Source of the DNA: Variovorax dokdonensis
GTDB lineage: Bacteria; Pseudomonadota; Gammaproteobacteria; Burkholderiales; Burkholderiaceae_C
Direction: 5' to 3'
DNA length: 64,000 nucleotides
NCBI RefSeq assembly: GCF_030316895.1
Contig: NZ_JASZYV010000002.1
Span: forward strand, 682,001 to 746,000
Shown one piece after another: positions 1-9,812 of the stretch. Made by a program: the position numbers and the translations under genes. A model generated the notes under the pieces. It was not told the DNA's origin and did no database searches. It saw only the letters and a program-made list of their open reading frames with translations. How positions within the stretch are numbered: the first letter of the stretch is position 1; every line of letters begins with the position of its first letter.

Positions 1-539
1 AGGTTTGAAGCGGGATAAGGGCACTGAACGAGCAGCTTCTTTGGCGCAAAGCAAAGCGATGTCCAGTAATTGGTTATCGCCAAGCCTGCAATATTGAAGT
101 GATTGGCTTCCATGTCTACATGCAAGAAGACGTGATTATGGCGGCCAAAGTAGACGTTAACCTCCGGATGAAGTACTAAGGCTCGCCTTTCAGTTTCTGC
201 AGTCGTAAATGCAGTAGACAGCCAATTCCCTCCCCAAAGATCGTCTCCATCGAGAAACGCCACGTAGTTTCCGGCGGCTGCCTCGACGGCAACGTTTCGG
301 GAGATCCCTAGATCTCCTGCGTCAGGAAATATTATGCTTACGTTTGAGTGGCTATTGCAATAGCGCTCAGCGATGCTGCATGTCAATTCATTTGGTCTAT
401 CAAGTGAGATCACCGTTTGTACGCTGATTCCCTTGCATTCAGCATCCTTAACGCAAAGTTCAACGCTGTCTAGCGCAGGTTTTAGCAGCAAACCTTCGCG
501 GTGAGCAGTCACGACCGCAGTAACGTCAAATCTTTTCAT
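1..539 (-). CDS. family 2 glycosyltransferase, 3' end outside window
   Basis: Reading the minus strand from the ATG at 539 gives an uninterrupted frame to the window edge, about 179 residues. The N-terminus begins MKRFDVTAVVTAHREG, the usual GT-A start. It is followed by a segment like ISLDRPNEL and an acidic motif FLDGDDLWGG near residue 95, which matches the nucleotide-sugar/metal site of GT2 enzymes. It would add a sugar to a lipid-linked glycan in the cytoplasm. Its ATG overlaps the stop of the upstream glycosyltransferase by four bases (ATGA), so the two are translationally coupled. Base composition is low in GC like its upstream partner. Sugar and linkage cannot be read from the sequence, and the C-terminus is missing. 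Confidence 0.8.
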   Translation of the reverse strand, partial: MKRFDVTAVVTAHREGLLLKPALDSVELCVKDAECKGISVQTVISLDRPNELTCSIAERYCNSHSNVSIIFPDAGDLGISRNVAVEAAAGNYVAFLDGDDLWGGNWLSTAFTTAETERRALVLHPEVNVYFGRHNHVFLHVDMEANHFNIAGLAITNYWTSLCFAPKKLLVQCPYPASN

Positions 540-2533
540 GTCAAATTTCTTCGCTCAAGGAAGCCGCCAGGCAACGTAAGGGCGCTGACAAATGAATCCC
601 AAGATCTCTGTGTCTGAATCAATTTCCGCATGTGGAAAAGGCGTGTTGCAACAAGATTTGAATTTTCAAGTACTTCATTCAATGCATTGCAATATTGAGC
701 CTCATTTTCGATCTCTTCTATCGGCCAGCCAGTTTCATTTGTAACTAACTCGGAAACCCCCCCGACGCTGCTCGCCACAATTGGTAGATTTGCGGCTGCG
801 GCATTTATCAGAACCGTCGGCATCCCCTCAAACCTGGACGTAAACAAGAATGCCGAATAAGTGGACAATGGCAGGTCAGAAAAAGACCTGAATGTGCCGC
901 ACAGCCTAACGGAAGGAACCTCTTTCGCGAGGTTACGCATTAGATCTTCCAATTCGCTGTCTCCACTTCCCCATACATCGAACGAAACACCGGGCAACCG
1001 CCGCGCAATACGCGCGAGGAGTTCTGGATTCTTCTGATGACAGAATCGCCCAGCCCAAAGCACCCTTGGCATGTGTGGAACAGATCGCCCATCGACAGAT
1101 TCACTTACGTTGATTGCTTGCAAGACCGGTTGGGCTAAAAAGGCAAGCTTAGCTTGAAGCCCAGCGGTGAGACCGTACCTTTCATTCATCTCGGCTATGA
1201 ACGAATGGGTATCAAAATAGATGGCTTCAATGTTTTCCACGCAAGCCCGGAAATGCGTATCTGAGTAGCCTGCTCCTCGACCGTCGAGGGTGAAGTCGCG
1301 GCAGAACAATGCGGCAAAGATTCTCGTAACAGACCTAAGCGCGAGCCCCTTCTTGGCTATGGCGTCCCACATGGCCAGGCTGTTGACATTGCAGACAGAA
1401 ACGGGGCGAAGTGCAAATATCAATGATTCAACAATCTGCGTTCTTTCGTCGTTGTTAAGTGTGGCGTCATAGTCCGAGAAAACTAATAGCCGTGTCCCAT
1501 TTGGCAGCCACTCAAGTGCATCTAGCCTCTCGTGGTCGGTAACGACCAGGAGTACTTTATCTTCACTGCTAACTTCTTGAGCCGCTCGAACTATGTTTGC
1601 GCAGGCCAAATCCGCTCCGCCGCGCACGAGCCAGGGTGCGAAAACTATATGTTCAATTTGCGGAGGCAAATCAGCAAACATCGCTTGCCATGCAATTGCC
1701 GCTCTAGTAACTGGAATGCTGGTATTTAGCGGAAGCCCAGAAACATCTTGGGCAAAAAAGTCATGGGCTGCCTCAAATTCAGGATCTAGTGACTTCGCAT
1801 CAAGGATAGTCTGCTTTATAGACCATCGTTGTCCGGCCGAAAGGCCCGGGTTCCTGCCTTCTTGTATCCCATATCGCAGATAGTGAATAAGAGGGTTCAT
1901 GCCCGATGCCGCGACGTCTGGATAGGTGCGAAGATACGATTCACAATCGAAATCGACGCTCGCTTTCAGACCGAGGGGGCCGCCATTTAGAAGAAAGTGT
2001 GAATAGGGATTTTGCCCCATTGCTTCCGGGTGATTTTGCACATACCAAACGGGATCAAATAATTCCGAAGACACGAGCAAATCTATGTCGCTAGCCCGGC
2101 GCGCGCGTGCCTGAGTTTGACCGTCATCGGCATGCAGATTGCTCTTGCTTGAGTCGTCGTTATGCAATTCCACGCCGCCGCGCGAAATGGTCGCAAATGC
2201 TGCAGCGGCGAAGGCGGAAGGAAATCGACCCTCATTTTTCCCGCTCACCAAGTAGTGCACAAGAGGGTTGATTTCTGCGGATCGGACATCCGGATACTGC
2301 GCCAAATACCAGCTCGAATCAAAATAGGGACTGGCAGAGCGCCCCTCAAAGCCTCCATGCCTAAGGTAATGAAAGAGAGCGCGTTTAGGGTTAACATCGG
2401 GATTCTGAAGTAGGTACCAACCCCGATCGAAAAATGGCGAACGTTTCAGTAGTCGAGCCCCATTCAGAGTCCTGAGACTTCTTACGAATTTGGTTGCTAG
2501 TTGCTTTGCTTTGAAGCGAATTGTTGTGACCAT
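536..2533 (-). CDS. GT4-type glycosyltransferase with four N-terminal WYL..PDV..HYL..G..EGR repeats
   Basis: The protein has 665 residues. The N-terminal third carries four copies of a roughly 31-33 residue repeat, at about residues 35-65, 71-103, 159-188 and 195-227. Each has the pattern FD..WYL...PDV...NP..HYL..G..EGR. Similar repeats occur in other surface-glycan glycosyltransferases and presumably fold as a helical module; the function here is unknown. The C-terminal part is a GT-B group 1 transferase: a VLWAGRFCHQKNPELL donor-site segment near 485 and a TSRFEGMPTVLINAAA motif near 590. The second glutamate of the usual EX7E motif is Asn here, which may alter activity. It lies in a leftward operon after the methyltransferase (12-base gap) in a stretch of atypically low GC. 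Confidence 0.8.
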   Translation of the reverse strand: MVTTIRFKAKQLATKFVRSLRTLNGARLLKRSPFFDRGWYLLQNPDVNPKRALFHYLRHGGFEGRSASPYFDSSWYLAQYPDVRSAEINPLVHYLVSGKNEGRFPSAFAAAAFATISRGGVELHNDDSSKSNLHADDGQTQARARRASDIDLLVSSELFDPVWYVQNHPEAMGQNPYSHFLLNGGPLGLKASVDFDCESYLRTYPDVAASGMNPLIHYLRYGIQEGRNPGLSAGQRWSIKQTILDAKSLDPEFEAAHDFFAQDVSGLPLNTSIPVTRAAIAWQAMFADLPPQIEHIVFAPWLVRGGADLACANIVRAAQEVSSEDKVLLVVTDHERLDALEWLPNGTRLLVFSDYDATLNNDERTQIVESLIFALRPVSVCNVNSLAMWDAIAKKGLALRSVTRIFAALFCRDFTLDGRGAGYSDTHFRACVENIEAIYFDTHSFIAEMNERYGLTAGLQAKLAFLAQPVLQAINVSESVDGRSVPHMPRVLWAGRFCHQKNPELLARIARRLPGVSFDVWGSGDSELEDLMRNLAKEVPSVRLCGTFRSFSDLPLSTYSAFLFTSRFEGMPTVLINAAAANLPIVASSVGGVSELVTNETGWPIEEIENEAQYCNALNEVLENSNLVATRLFHMRKLIQTQRSWDSFVSALTLPGGFLERRNLT

Positions 2534-2545
2534 CTTGCTCGAGAG

Positions 2546-4690
2546 TTATTCGTGAATCGAATTTTTTGCTGAATCACCCAAAATTTGCTTCATTCGATGA
2601 ATACAATACTTTAATTTCTGGACCTCTTGTCGTTCTTGCTCCAGAGACGCGCGGACTTCTTGGAGTTCGATTCTCATTGAATTTAGTGAGCGGGTGTTGT
2701 TGAGATCGGAGCGTGTGAGCTCAATAATCCGATTGCTTTTGTTTTCTTTGATCCGCTCTATCGCATAAGGTCTCGCGGGAAGCTTGTTAATTGTGTTCAG
2801 CGCAGTCGCACATTGAGTGACTACATCAAACAGTGAAGTTAATTCGCGCAGGACAAAATCCGGTAGTTGAAGCTCTTCGCCAAACTCGCGCAACCAATCT
2901 AAGGAAGTTGCAGCTCGACCTACCATTAGACCCTCGCGCCACGCGTCGCGCGCGCCGTTCAGGTCTCCGTCACTTGCGCGCATTACGCCTAGCTGTAGTG
3001 CCGCGCTGGCAACCTTTACACCGAGAAGTATTGAGTAATCCTGATAGGGCTCGCCAATGCACTTGGCTAGAAACTGGGCAGCTTCGCCGCGATTGCCTGT
3101 TGCAATGTGAATTTGCGCGCTAACGTAGAGGAGAGAGACCTTCCATCGAATATTGATAGGGGTGCTTGGCTCACGTTGTAGACGAGCCAAATGGCCGTTA
3201 ATCATACCGATGAGTGATGTTGGCGTCTCCTGGTAATTTTCGTCTGATAGCCAAGCGTATGCAAGTATGCAAGCTGCGGCGTCCCCGTCAGCCTTGTCCG
3301 AATCTGCGAGCTCAATATCTTTGGCCACTTGGCACAAGACCTCCTCATTACCCATGCGTAGGCCGATTGATACCATGCCGCGGATAAGCCAGGGATTCTT
3401 ATATTGACCGTTGAAATCAACATAAGGGGGAAGGTGCTTATTTAAGGTATAGGGCGATATCGCGCGGTCGACTGTGCTTCGAGAGCTAAGCACCGGTGAC
3501 TTCATGGCCAAAGACACACACCACTCAGAGTCTGGTTGTAGCGATGTTTGGACTTCAGTCCATTCCCGAGGGCTAACATGCCATCGGCCTGCAATTTTCT
3601 TCCGACTTGCCGTTTGCAAGAACGCTCTCTCTAATAAGAAATACGAGCTCAGTTGTGCGTGGAACTTTCCCCAGTCATATACGTGAAAGTGAAACGGATT
3701 GGGGTCAACCCCATCGGCCTCGCTCCAATCATTTGGCACGCACGTCATGATGCGGCCGCTTGGTGAAAGAACTCTGTGGCACTCTTTCAAGAATGATAAA
3801 GGATCTTCCAAATGCTCTAGCGTCTCGAAGCTCACAATGAAATCGATGGTTCCATCATCGAATTGCTTCAGAGCTTGCGGTAAAAATCCAACTTGAAAGG
3901 TCGGGGCATCCTCCCCGGGGAATGCAGTTCGTGCATAACGGATGGCATAGTCGCTCCCGTCGATTCCAATAATACTGCCAGCCAACGAGTTTGCTGCGAG
4001 GATATGGCTTCCATAGCCTAGCCCACACGCAGCATCTAGAACCCTGTCCCCTTCGCGAATAAAGGCTGCGGCTTTATGGTAGCGAATCATGTGCGCATCA
4101 GAACGGCGGCCTTGTTCACGCATCATATCCATGTGCAGATCGCGTTCTTCCGCAAGCGCAGCAAGCGGAAACTCTTCCGTCAACCTAGAAGGAGGACGTT
4201 CCATGACAATAGTTATTGAACTTCCTTTCGACTCCAACTCGAGGGCGTTATAGTCAATTGCATAATAATAGCGCGGATGCTTGCGCAGCCCGAGTTTTAT
4301 GAGGCGCTTCTCCCAATATGAACGATCCCGTTCCGCGGCCTCGCCAACTCTCTGGGAGCGATGCCCGACTCGGAGAATCAGATTTTTTCCAACCAAATCG
4401 ACCAGATTTGATAATGCGTTGTCAAGCGCGGAGAGGGATAGTGAATCGAGATAGTCGTCACAGACAACGGATTCAAAGCGCACCCTTCCCGATTTAATTT
4501 CAGTGCCGCCAGCTGATGGCTCAGCCTCAAGGTCGTCCCTTATGCTGCCAACCGTGGCTTCCAATCCTGAGATTCTTAAATACGTGGCAATAGAATTTGT
4601 TTGATACTCATCGACCCCGAAAACGAGGGTTCTCCCCCATCCTATGGTCTCGATGATGTTTTCGGTAAACTGCTGATCATGAGTATTCAT
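2546..4690 (-). CDS. SAM-dependent methyltransferase fused to TPR-like and coiled-coil C-terminus
   Basis: The protein has 714 residues. Residues 1-170 look like a degenerate Rossmann-type domain. Residues 200-350 form a class I methyltransferase: SAM motif VLDAACGLGYGS at 217-228, FETLEHLEDP near 290 and a motif III segment RVLSPSGRIMTCVPND. Residues of roughly 430-620 are helical and TPR-like (for example IHIATGNRGEAAQFL). Residues of about 650-705 form a probable coiled coil rich in E, Q, R and L. In ABC-exported O antigens such as E. coli O9a, a methyltransferase with a C-terminal coiled coil (WbdD) caps the chain and measures its length. The architecture here is reminiscent, but homology is not demonstrated. 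ATG at 4690 follows AGGA. Low GC. Confidence 0.7.
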   Translation of the reverse strand: MNTHDQQFTENIIETIGWGRTLVFGVDEYQTNSIATYLRISGLEATVGSIRDDLEAEPSAGGTEIKSGRVRFESVVCDDYLDSLSLSALDNALSNLVDLVGKNLILRVGHRSQRVGEAAERDRSYWEKRLIKLGLRKHPRYYYAIDYNALELESKGSSITIVMERPPSRLTEEFPLAALAEERDLHMDMMREQGRRSDAHMIRYHKAAAFIREGDRVLDAACGLGYGSHILAANSLAGSIIGIDGSDYAIRYARTAFPGEDAPTFQVGFLPQALKQFDDGTIDFIVSFETLEHLEDPLSFLKECHRVLSPSGRIMTCVPNDWSEADGVDPNPFHFHVYDWGKFHAQLSSYFLLERAFLQTASRKKIAGRWHVSPREWTEVQTSLQPDSEWCVSLAMKSPVLSSRSTVDRAISPYTLNKHLPPYVDFNGQYKNPWLIRGMVSIGLRMGNEEVLCQVAKDIELADSDKADGDAAACILAYAWLSDENYQETPTSLIGMINGHLARLQREPSTPINIRWKVSLLYVSAQIHIATGNRGEAAQFLAKCIGEPYQDYSILLGVKVASAALQLGVMRASDGDLNGARDAWREGLMVGRAATSLDWLREFGEELQLPDFVLRELTSLFDVVTQCATALNTINKLPARPYAIERIKENKSNRIIELTRSDLNNTRSLNSMRIELQEVRASLEQERQEVQKLKYCIHRMKQILGDSAKNSIHE

Positions 4691-5061
4691 ATTTTGCGAT
4701 CCTGGGTGATCTTGCGGAATCTCAATATAGATTAAGATAACTGCGCGGAACTACGTTCTTTGGCTTGCAGAAGGTGGTCTGCTTTGCATGCCCTAGACAA
4801 GGGCGGCAGCCATCGCGGGATGGCTTTCTTGCTTAGTCGATCTTGACGTTTCGTCGATGGTGAATGTGTGGTGACGACATGGAACCGGGTGTAACTCTGA
4901 CGGCGAAGATGGATTGAGGTGTGCAATTGATCTCTGGTAGGCACATTACAAGGAGCCTGTCGAATTTGCTTTGCCGAGATAAGCCTGAGCGATCGTTCTC
5001 CGCTGTAAGGTATACCTTCTAGAGAACCACCGACCCACGGGGCGAGCGGGCGGTGTTGTAG
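4691..5061. other. 371-base gap between methyltransferase operon and gmd
   Basis: No convincing gene is present. A 70-codon minus-strand frame (4732-4944) is rich in Arg, Ser, His and Pro and has no recognisable domain, so I treat it as noise. A perfect 7-base inverted repeat AGCCATC-gcgg-GATGGCT lies at 4808-4825 and is followed on the plus strand by TTCTT. On the minus strand a T/A-rich patch (TATATT, complement of 4724-4729) could be a -10 element for the methyltransferase, but I see no good -35. GC changes across this gap, from low on the left to intermediate in gmd. Confidence 0.4.
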
Positions 5062-6183
5062 TCAACCTTCCATACTGACTTGTCTTTTGTAGCCGTGCTG
5101 ACTCAAAAGTGAATGCTGTCGCGCAGCATCGAGGTCACTCTCGACCATGCTCTGGATCATCTCGTCCAAAGTGATATCGGGGATCCATCCCAGATCATTC
5201 TTCGCAAGAGCCGGGTCCCCCAACAGTGTTTCGACCTCCGCGGGGCGGAAGTAGCGTGGGTCGATCGAGACCAAAACATCGCCTGGCTTGACTGCAGGTG
5301 CGGCGTCTCCGGTCACCGCTTCGACGATCGCCTGTTCGTTCACGCCCTTGCCCTCAAAGCGCAAGGTAATGCCCAGGGCTGCCGCTGTCTTCGCAATGAA
5401 GTCACGCACGCTCCATTGGACGCCCGTGGCAATCACGTAGTCCTTGGGCTCGTCCTGCTGCAGCATCATCCATTGCATGCGCACGTAGTCCTGGGCGTGG
5501 CCCCAGTCGCGCAGCGCGTCCAGATTGCCCATGTACAGGCGCTTATCGATGCCCTGGGCGATGTTGCACAGGCCGCGCGTGATCTTGCGGGTGACGAAGG
5601 TCTCGCCGCGCCGTGGGCTCTCGTGGTTGAACAAGATGCCGTTGCAGGCATACATGCCGTACGCCTCGCGGTAGTTCTTGGTGATCCAGAAGGCGTAGAG
5701 CTTGGCCACGCCGTAGGGGCTTCGCGGATAGAACGGCGTGCTTTCGGTTTGCGGCGTTTCTTGCACCAGGCCATACAACTCGCTGGTGCTGGCCTGATAG
5801 AAGCGCGTCTTGTCTTGCAGGCCAAGCAGTCGGATTGCTTCGAGCAGGCGTAGCGGGCCGATGGCATCCACATCTGCCGTGTATTCGGGCGACTCGAAGC
5901 TCACAGCCACATGGCTCTGTGCACCCAGGTTGTAGATCTCGTCAGGCTGCACCTGCTGCACGATGCGCGTCAGGTTGCTGGTGTCTGTCAGGTCGCCGTA
6001 ATGCAGGTGCAGCTTGCGCTCGGTTTCGTGCGGGTCCTGGTAGAGGTGATCGATGCGATCGGTGTTGAACAGAGACGCCCGGCGCTTGATGCCGTGGACT
6101 TCGTAGCCTTTTTCCAGAAGCAGCTCTGCCAGATAGGAGCCATCTTGGCCGGTGATTCCAGTGATGAGTGCGCGCTTGGTCAT
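5062..6183 (-). CDS. gmd: GDP-mannose 4,6-dehydratase
   Basis: This 373-residue protein has the usual Gmd length. It is an extended SDR with the NADP-binding GxxGxxG at Gly9, Gly12 and Gly15 (TGITGQDG). The catalytic STSE lies at 132-135 and the YxxxK pair is Tyr157/Lys161, followed by the family stretch [15 protein letters not shown]. It converts GDP-D-mannose to GDP-4-keto-6-deoxy-D-mannose, the precursor of GDP-D-rhamnose, GDP-L-fucose or GDP-perosamine. It starts eight bases after manC in the same leftward operon. No reductase or aminotransferase that would finish the sugar (Rmd, Fcl or Per type) is in the window; it may lie left of position 1. Confidence 0.95.
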   Translation of the reverse strand: MTKRALITGITGQDGSYLAELLLEKGYEVHGIKRRASLFNTDRIDHLYQDPHETERKLHLHYGDLTDTSNLTRIVQQVQPDEIYNLGAQSHVAVSFESPEYTADVDAIGPLRLLEAIRLLGLQDKTRFYQASTSELYGLVQETPQTESTPFYPRSPYGVAKLYAFWITKNYREAYGMYACNGILFNHESPRRGETFVTRKITRGLCNIAQGIDKRLYMGNLDALRDWGHAQDYVRMQWMMLQQDEPKDYVIATGVQWSVRDFIAKTAAALGITLRFEGKGVNEQAIVEAVTGDAAPAVKPGDVLVSIDPRYFRPAEVETLLGDPALAKNDLGWIPDITLDEMIQSMVESDLDAARQHSLLSQHGYKRQVSMEG

Positions 6184-6191
6184 GAGTTGGG

Positions 6192-7625
6192 TCAGCCCTT
6201 TTTTTGCTCCGCTGCTGGGAGTCGTCCGTAGGTATCTTCAAACCGGACGATGTCGTCTTCGCCCAGATAGCTTCCCGACTGCACCTCGATCACTTCCAGC
6301 ATGATCTTCCCGGGGTTCTCCAATCGGTGGGTCGTGCCCATAGGGATGTAGACCGATTCGTTCTCGTGGACCATCAGGATGTCCTCACCACGCGTGACCC
6401 TGGCCGTGCCGCTGACGACGACCCAGTGCTCGGCGCGATGGTGGTGCATCTGAAGGGAAAGTTTCGCGCCCGGCTTGACGGTCAAGTGCTTGACTTGGAA
6501 TCGACCACCCGAGTCCACGCTGTCATAGGCGCCCCAAGGGCGGGCGACGCGCCGGTGTTCAGTGGCCTCGGTAAAGCCTTCTTGCGTCAGGCGGGCAACA
6601 ACATCCTTCACCGACTCGACGCAGTTGGCGCTCGCGACCAGAAGTGCGTCCTGCGTGTCGACGATCACCAAGTCGCTCGTACCCAGGGCGACCACGGGGC
6701 GAGTTTGGCCGTGGATGAACGTGTTTGTAGCTTGGGCCGCAAAGCCTTTGCCGCTCACTCGATTTCCATCGGCGTCTGCTTCGTGCAGGCCTGCGACAGC
6801 ATTCCAACTTCCCACGTCGCTCCACGTTCCGGCAAATGGGATCACGGCGACGCGATCGTGCTTCTCAAGTACCGCGTAGTCGATGCTTTCGCTGCGGCAT
6901 TGTTCGAATGCGCTGCGGTCCAAGCGCTGGAACGAGCCGTCGCACTGGCTGTCGGACGCGGCCCGCTCGCAGGCTTCAAGGATGTCGGGGGCGTACTTGC
7001 GCAATGCTTCAAGGAGAGTCTTGGCTTGAACCAGGAATATCCCGGCGTTCCAAAGATGGCCGCCTTCCAACAACAGTTGTTGGGCGACATCGGCTGGCGG
7101 TTTTTCAATGAAACGAGCCACTTGGCGCCCCTGGTCGTCGGGCAGTGCCGGGCCAGGTTGTATGTAGCCGTAAGCAGTGCTCGGGAAGGTCGGCACCACC
7201 CCAAAGGTCACGATGTAGCCCGCCAGCGCCGCCGGCATGCCCTTGCGCACGGTTTCGGCAAACAGCTTGGCGTCAGGCACGTGATGGTCAGAGGGCGCAA
7301 ATAGGAGCAAGGCTTCCGGGTCAGCCGTCAACGCGGCGCAGGCCATCGCGGCGGCAGTGTTGCGGCCCACGGGTTCCAACAGCTGCTTGCCAGTCACCCC
7401 CGCCTTCGCACCGGCTTCCTGGACGAAAAATCGGTGTTCGTCCGACGCGACGCAAGTCACTTCTGTGTTGAGATGCCTAAGGCGCTCGAGCGTGAGTTCC
7501 AGCAGGCTCTTGCCGCCAATGAGCGGAACAAACTGCTTTGGCCATGCCTTGCGGGACAACGGCCAAAGTCGGGTGCCGCTCCCGCCGCACAGGACGACCG
7601 GGGAAATGGGCTTGTCTGGACTCAA
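6192..7625 (-). CDS. manC: mannose-1-phosphate guanylyltransferase / mannose-6-phosphate isomerase
   Basis: This 477-residue bifunctional enzyme makes GDP-mannose. The N-terminal nucleotidyltransferase signature is [27 protein letters not shown] at residues 10-32. EKP and related donor-site motifs follow ([11 protein letters not shown]). The C-terminal cupin-type isomerase domain starts near residue 370, with [18 protein letters not shown] and a second cupin strand [11 protein letters not shown]. It supplies the substrate of the adjacent gmd product. It is the first gene of the leftward operon and diverges from rfbB across 215 bases. The name manC (also cpsB or algA-like) follows the polysaccharide-locus convention. 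Confidence 0.93.
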   Translation of the reverse strand: MSPDKPISPVVLCGGSGTRLWPLSRKAWPKQFVPLIGGKSLLELTLERLRHLNTEVTCVASDEHRFFVQEAGAKAGVTGKQLLEPVGRNTAAAMACAALTADPEALLLFAPSDHHVPDAKLFAETVRKGMPAALAGYIVTFGVVPTFPSTAYGYIQPGPALPDDQGRQVARFIEKPPADVAQQLLLEGGHLWNAGIFLVQAKTLLEALRKYAPDILEACERAASDSQCDGSFQRLDRSAFEQCRSESIDYAVLEKHDRVAVIPFAGTWSDVGSWNAVAGLHEADADGNRVSGKGFAAQATNTFIHGQTRPVVALGTSDLVIVDTQDALLVASANCVESVKDVVARLTQEGFTEATEHRRVARPWGAYDSVDSGGRFQVKHLTVKPGAKLSLQMHHHRAEHWVVVSGTARVTRGEDILMVHENESVYIPMGTTHRLENPGKIMLEVIEVQSGSYLGEDDIVRFEDTYGRLPAAEQKKG

Positions 7626-7840
7626 GATTCACTCACTTTCCGATATGTGTATCTAAGTTTCGCATTGTGTAGATGTTTTGGCGACTCGAAGGGAAGTGGT
7701 AGTCCACCCTTCTTTTGGGGAGGTCTGATCGCTATATCTCGTGCCTCAAGTATCAATTTGACGCATTTGTCGATGTGATAATTCTGAGCAGCAAGCGTGC
7801 CACGGTGGCCGTTAAGAAACTTAAAAAAGGACGGAGGGCC
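7626..7840. promoter_or_regulatory. divergent promoter region between manC and rfbB
   Basis: This 215-base, comparatively AT-rich region separates two divergent sugar-nucleotide operons. On the plus strand TTGACG at 7758-7763 resembles a -35 element, and TAATTC 15 bases downstream could be a poor -10. A hairpin of GAAGG/CCTTC enclosing GTGG-tagt-CCAC lies at about 7688-7712 and is followed by TTTT. A strong Shine-Dalgarno GGAGGG lies at 7833-7838 just ahead of rfbB. The promoter call is tentative. Confidence 0.4.
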
Positions 7841-8905
7841 ATGATCCTCGTAACTGGTGGCGCAGGTTTCATTGGCGCAAATTTCGTGCTGGATTGGGTG
7901 GCGGGCAGCGATGAGCCTGTGCTCAACCTGGACAAGCTGACGTACGCCGGCAACCTTGAGACCTTGGCGTCCCTCAATGGCAACACCCGCCACGTCTTTG
8001 TTCAAGGCGATATCGGCGACAGCCAGTTGCTCGGCAAGTTGCTCGCCGAGCACAAGCCGCGGGCCGTGGTTAATTTTGCGGCCGAGTCTCATGTCGACCG
8101 GTCGATCCACGGGCCGGGCGACTTCATCGAAACCAATGTCGTAGGCACCTTCCGCCTTCTGGAGTCGGTACGGGGCTACTGGAGCGCACTGCCCGAAGCC
8201 GAAAAGGCCGCTTTTCGCTTCTTGCACGTCTCGACCGACGAGGTCTATGGCTCCTTGAAGAAGGAAGACCCCGCCTTCACCGAAGAAAACAAGTACGAGC
8301 CAAATAGTCCGTACTCGGCCAGCAAGGCGGCCAGCGACCATCTGGTGCGTGCGTGGCACCACACCTATGGCCTGCCGGTGCTGACCACCAATTGCTCCAA
8401 CAACTACGGGCCCTACCACTTTCCCGAGAAGCTCATCCCGCTGATGATCGTCAACGCGCTGGCCGGAAAGCCGCTGCCGGTCTACGGCGACGGCATGCAG
8501 GTGCGCGACTGGCTCTATGTGAAGGATCACTGCAGCGCGATCCGTCGCGTGCTCGAGGCAGGCAAGCTGGGCGAGACCTACAACGTGGGCGGCTGGAACG
8601 AAAAGCCAAACATCGAGATTGTGAAGACTGTTTGCGCGCTGCTTGACGAACTCAAGCCCCGAGCGGACGGCAAGCCGTATGCCGAGCAGATCACCTACGT
8701 CACCGACCGCCCCGGACACGACCGGCGCTATGCCATCGATGCGCGCAAGCTCGAACGCGAACTGGGCTGGAAGCCAGCCGAGACCTTCGAGACCGGAATC
8801 CGCAAGACGGTCGAGTGGTACCTGGTCCACGGCGAATGGGTGCGCAATGTGCAAAGTGGTGCGTACCGCGAGTGGGTGGAAAAGCAGTACAAGGCGGCCC
8901 CATGA
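7841..8905 (+). CDS. rfbB: dTDP-glucose 4,6-dehydratase
   Basis: This 354-residue enzyme performs the second step of dTDP-L-rhamnose synthesis. The frame is open further upstream, but the ATG at 7841 is chosen because GGAGG precedes it and the protein then begins [12 protein letters not shown], the canonical NAD-binding start. The catalytic triad is visible as STDE (Thr132, Asp133, Glu134) and YSASK (Tyr158, Lys162). It converts dTDP-glucose to dTDP-4-keto-6-deoxyglucose. It is the first gene of rfbBDAC and overlaps rfbD by four bases (ATGA), indicating coupled translation. Confidence 0.95.
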   Translation: MILVTGGAGFIGANFVLDWVAGSDEPVLNLDKLTYAGNLETLASLNGNTRHVFVQGDIGDSQLLGKLLAEHKPRAVVNFAAESHVDRSIHGPGDFIETNVVGTFRLLESVRGYWSALPEAEKAAFRFLHVSTDEVYGSLKKEDPAFTEENKYEPNSPYSASKAASDHLVRAWHHTYGLPVLTTNCSNNYGPYHFPEKLIPLMIVNALAGKPLPVYGDGMQVRDWLYVKDHCSAIRRVLEAGKLGETYNVGGWNEKPNIEIVKTVCALLDELKPRADGKPYAEQITYVTDRPGHDRRYAIDARKLERELGWKPAETFETGIRKTVEWYLVHGEWVRNVQSGAYREWVEKQYKAAP

Positions 8906-9792
8906 AACTGCTCCTGCTGGGCAAGGGCGGGCAGGTCGGCTGGGAGCTTCAGCGTAGCCTGGCGCCACTTGGTGAACTGGTGGCCCTGTCTTCTGGCAGC
9001 ACGGAGTTTCACGCTGACTTCAGCCAGCCGGAGCGTTTGGCCGAAACGGTGCACGCCATTCGCCCTGACGTGATCGTCAACGCCGGTGCGCATACCGCGG
9101 TCGACAAGGCCGAGAGCGAGGCGGACTTGGCGCGTCGGCTCAACGCGACGGCGCCTGGCGTCCTGGCCCAGGCGGCCAACGACATTGGCGCGCTCATGGT
9201 CCACTACTCGACCGACTATGTCTTCGACGGCGGCGGAACCCGACCCTGGACGGAAGCAGACGCCACCGGGCCGCTGAGCGTCTATGGATCGACCAAGCTT
9301 GAAGGCGAAGAGCTGGTAGCGCGGCACTGCGCCCGTCACCTCATCTTTCGGACGAGTTGGGTTTACGCCGCCCGGGGTGGCAACTTTGCCAAGACCATGC
9401 TGCGCCTGGCCAAGGAGCGCGAGCAATTGACCGTCATCGACGACCAATTTGGTGCGCCAACGGGTGCCGAACTGATCGCGGACGTCACGGCCCATGCCAT
9501 TGCGCAGACCCTGCGTGAGCCAGAAAAGGCCGGGCTCTATCACTTGGTGGCCGACGGCGAGACGACCTGGAATAGATACGCCCGCTTTGTTCTGGATCAG
9601 GCCCGAGCGGCAGGCGTTGAGCTGAAGGCCGCTTCGAGTGCGGTAGCGCCAGTGCCCACCTCAGCGTTCCCGACACCCGCCAAGCGACCCCACAACTCGA
9701 GGTTGAACACCGCAAAGGTCAAGAGTGCCTTCGGCGTGAATCTGCCTCATTGGCAGGTCGGTGTGGCGCGCATGCTGCGCGAGATTCTTTAA
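8902..9792 (+). CDS. rfbD: dTDP-4-dehydrorhamnose reductase
   Basis: This 296-residue extended SDR catalyses the last step to dTDP-L-rhamnose. The ATG at 8902 overlaps the rfbB stop. It begins [16 protein letters not shown], the RfbD form of the NAD(P)-binding glycine motif. It has YSTDYVFDG at 102-110 and the catalytic YGSTK (Tyr128, Lys132). The C-terminal region carries [18 protein letters not shown] and [11 protein letters not shown], both typical of the family. It lies 20 bases ahead of rfbA. Confidence 0.95.
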   Translation: MKLLLLGKGGQVGWELQRSLAPLGELVALSSGSTEFHADFSQPERLAETVHAIRPDVIVNAGAHTAVDKAESEADLARRLNATAPGVLAQAANDIGALMVHYSTDYVFDGGGTRPWTEADATGPLSVYGSTKLEGEELVARHCARHLIFRTSWVYAARGGNFAKTMLRLAKEREQLTVIDDQFGAPTGAELIADVTAHAIAQTLREPEKAGLYHLVADGETTWNRYARFVLDQARAAGVELKAASSAVAPVPTSAFPTPAKRPHNSRLNTAKVKSAFGVNLPHWQVGVARMLREIL

Positions 9793-9812
9793 ACCAACTA
9801 GAACGAAACCCC

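Noticed and set aside
4732..4944. 70-codon minus-strand frame in the gap before gmd
   Set aside because: Rich in Arg, Ser and His, with no recognisable domain, no convincing ribosome site and no neighbour context.
9700..9710. CTCGAG-containing sequence as a fifth copy of the dispersed repeat
   Set aside because: It lacks the GGCCCGGCAAAGCCGG and CCGCGG elements and lies inside rfbD.
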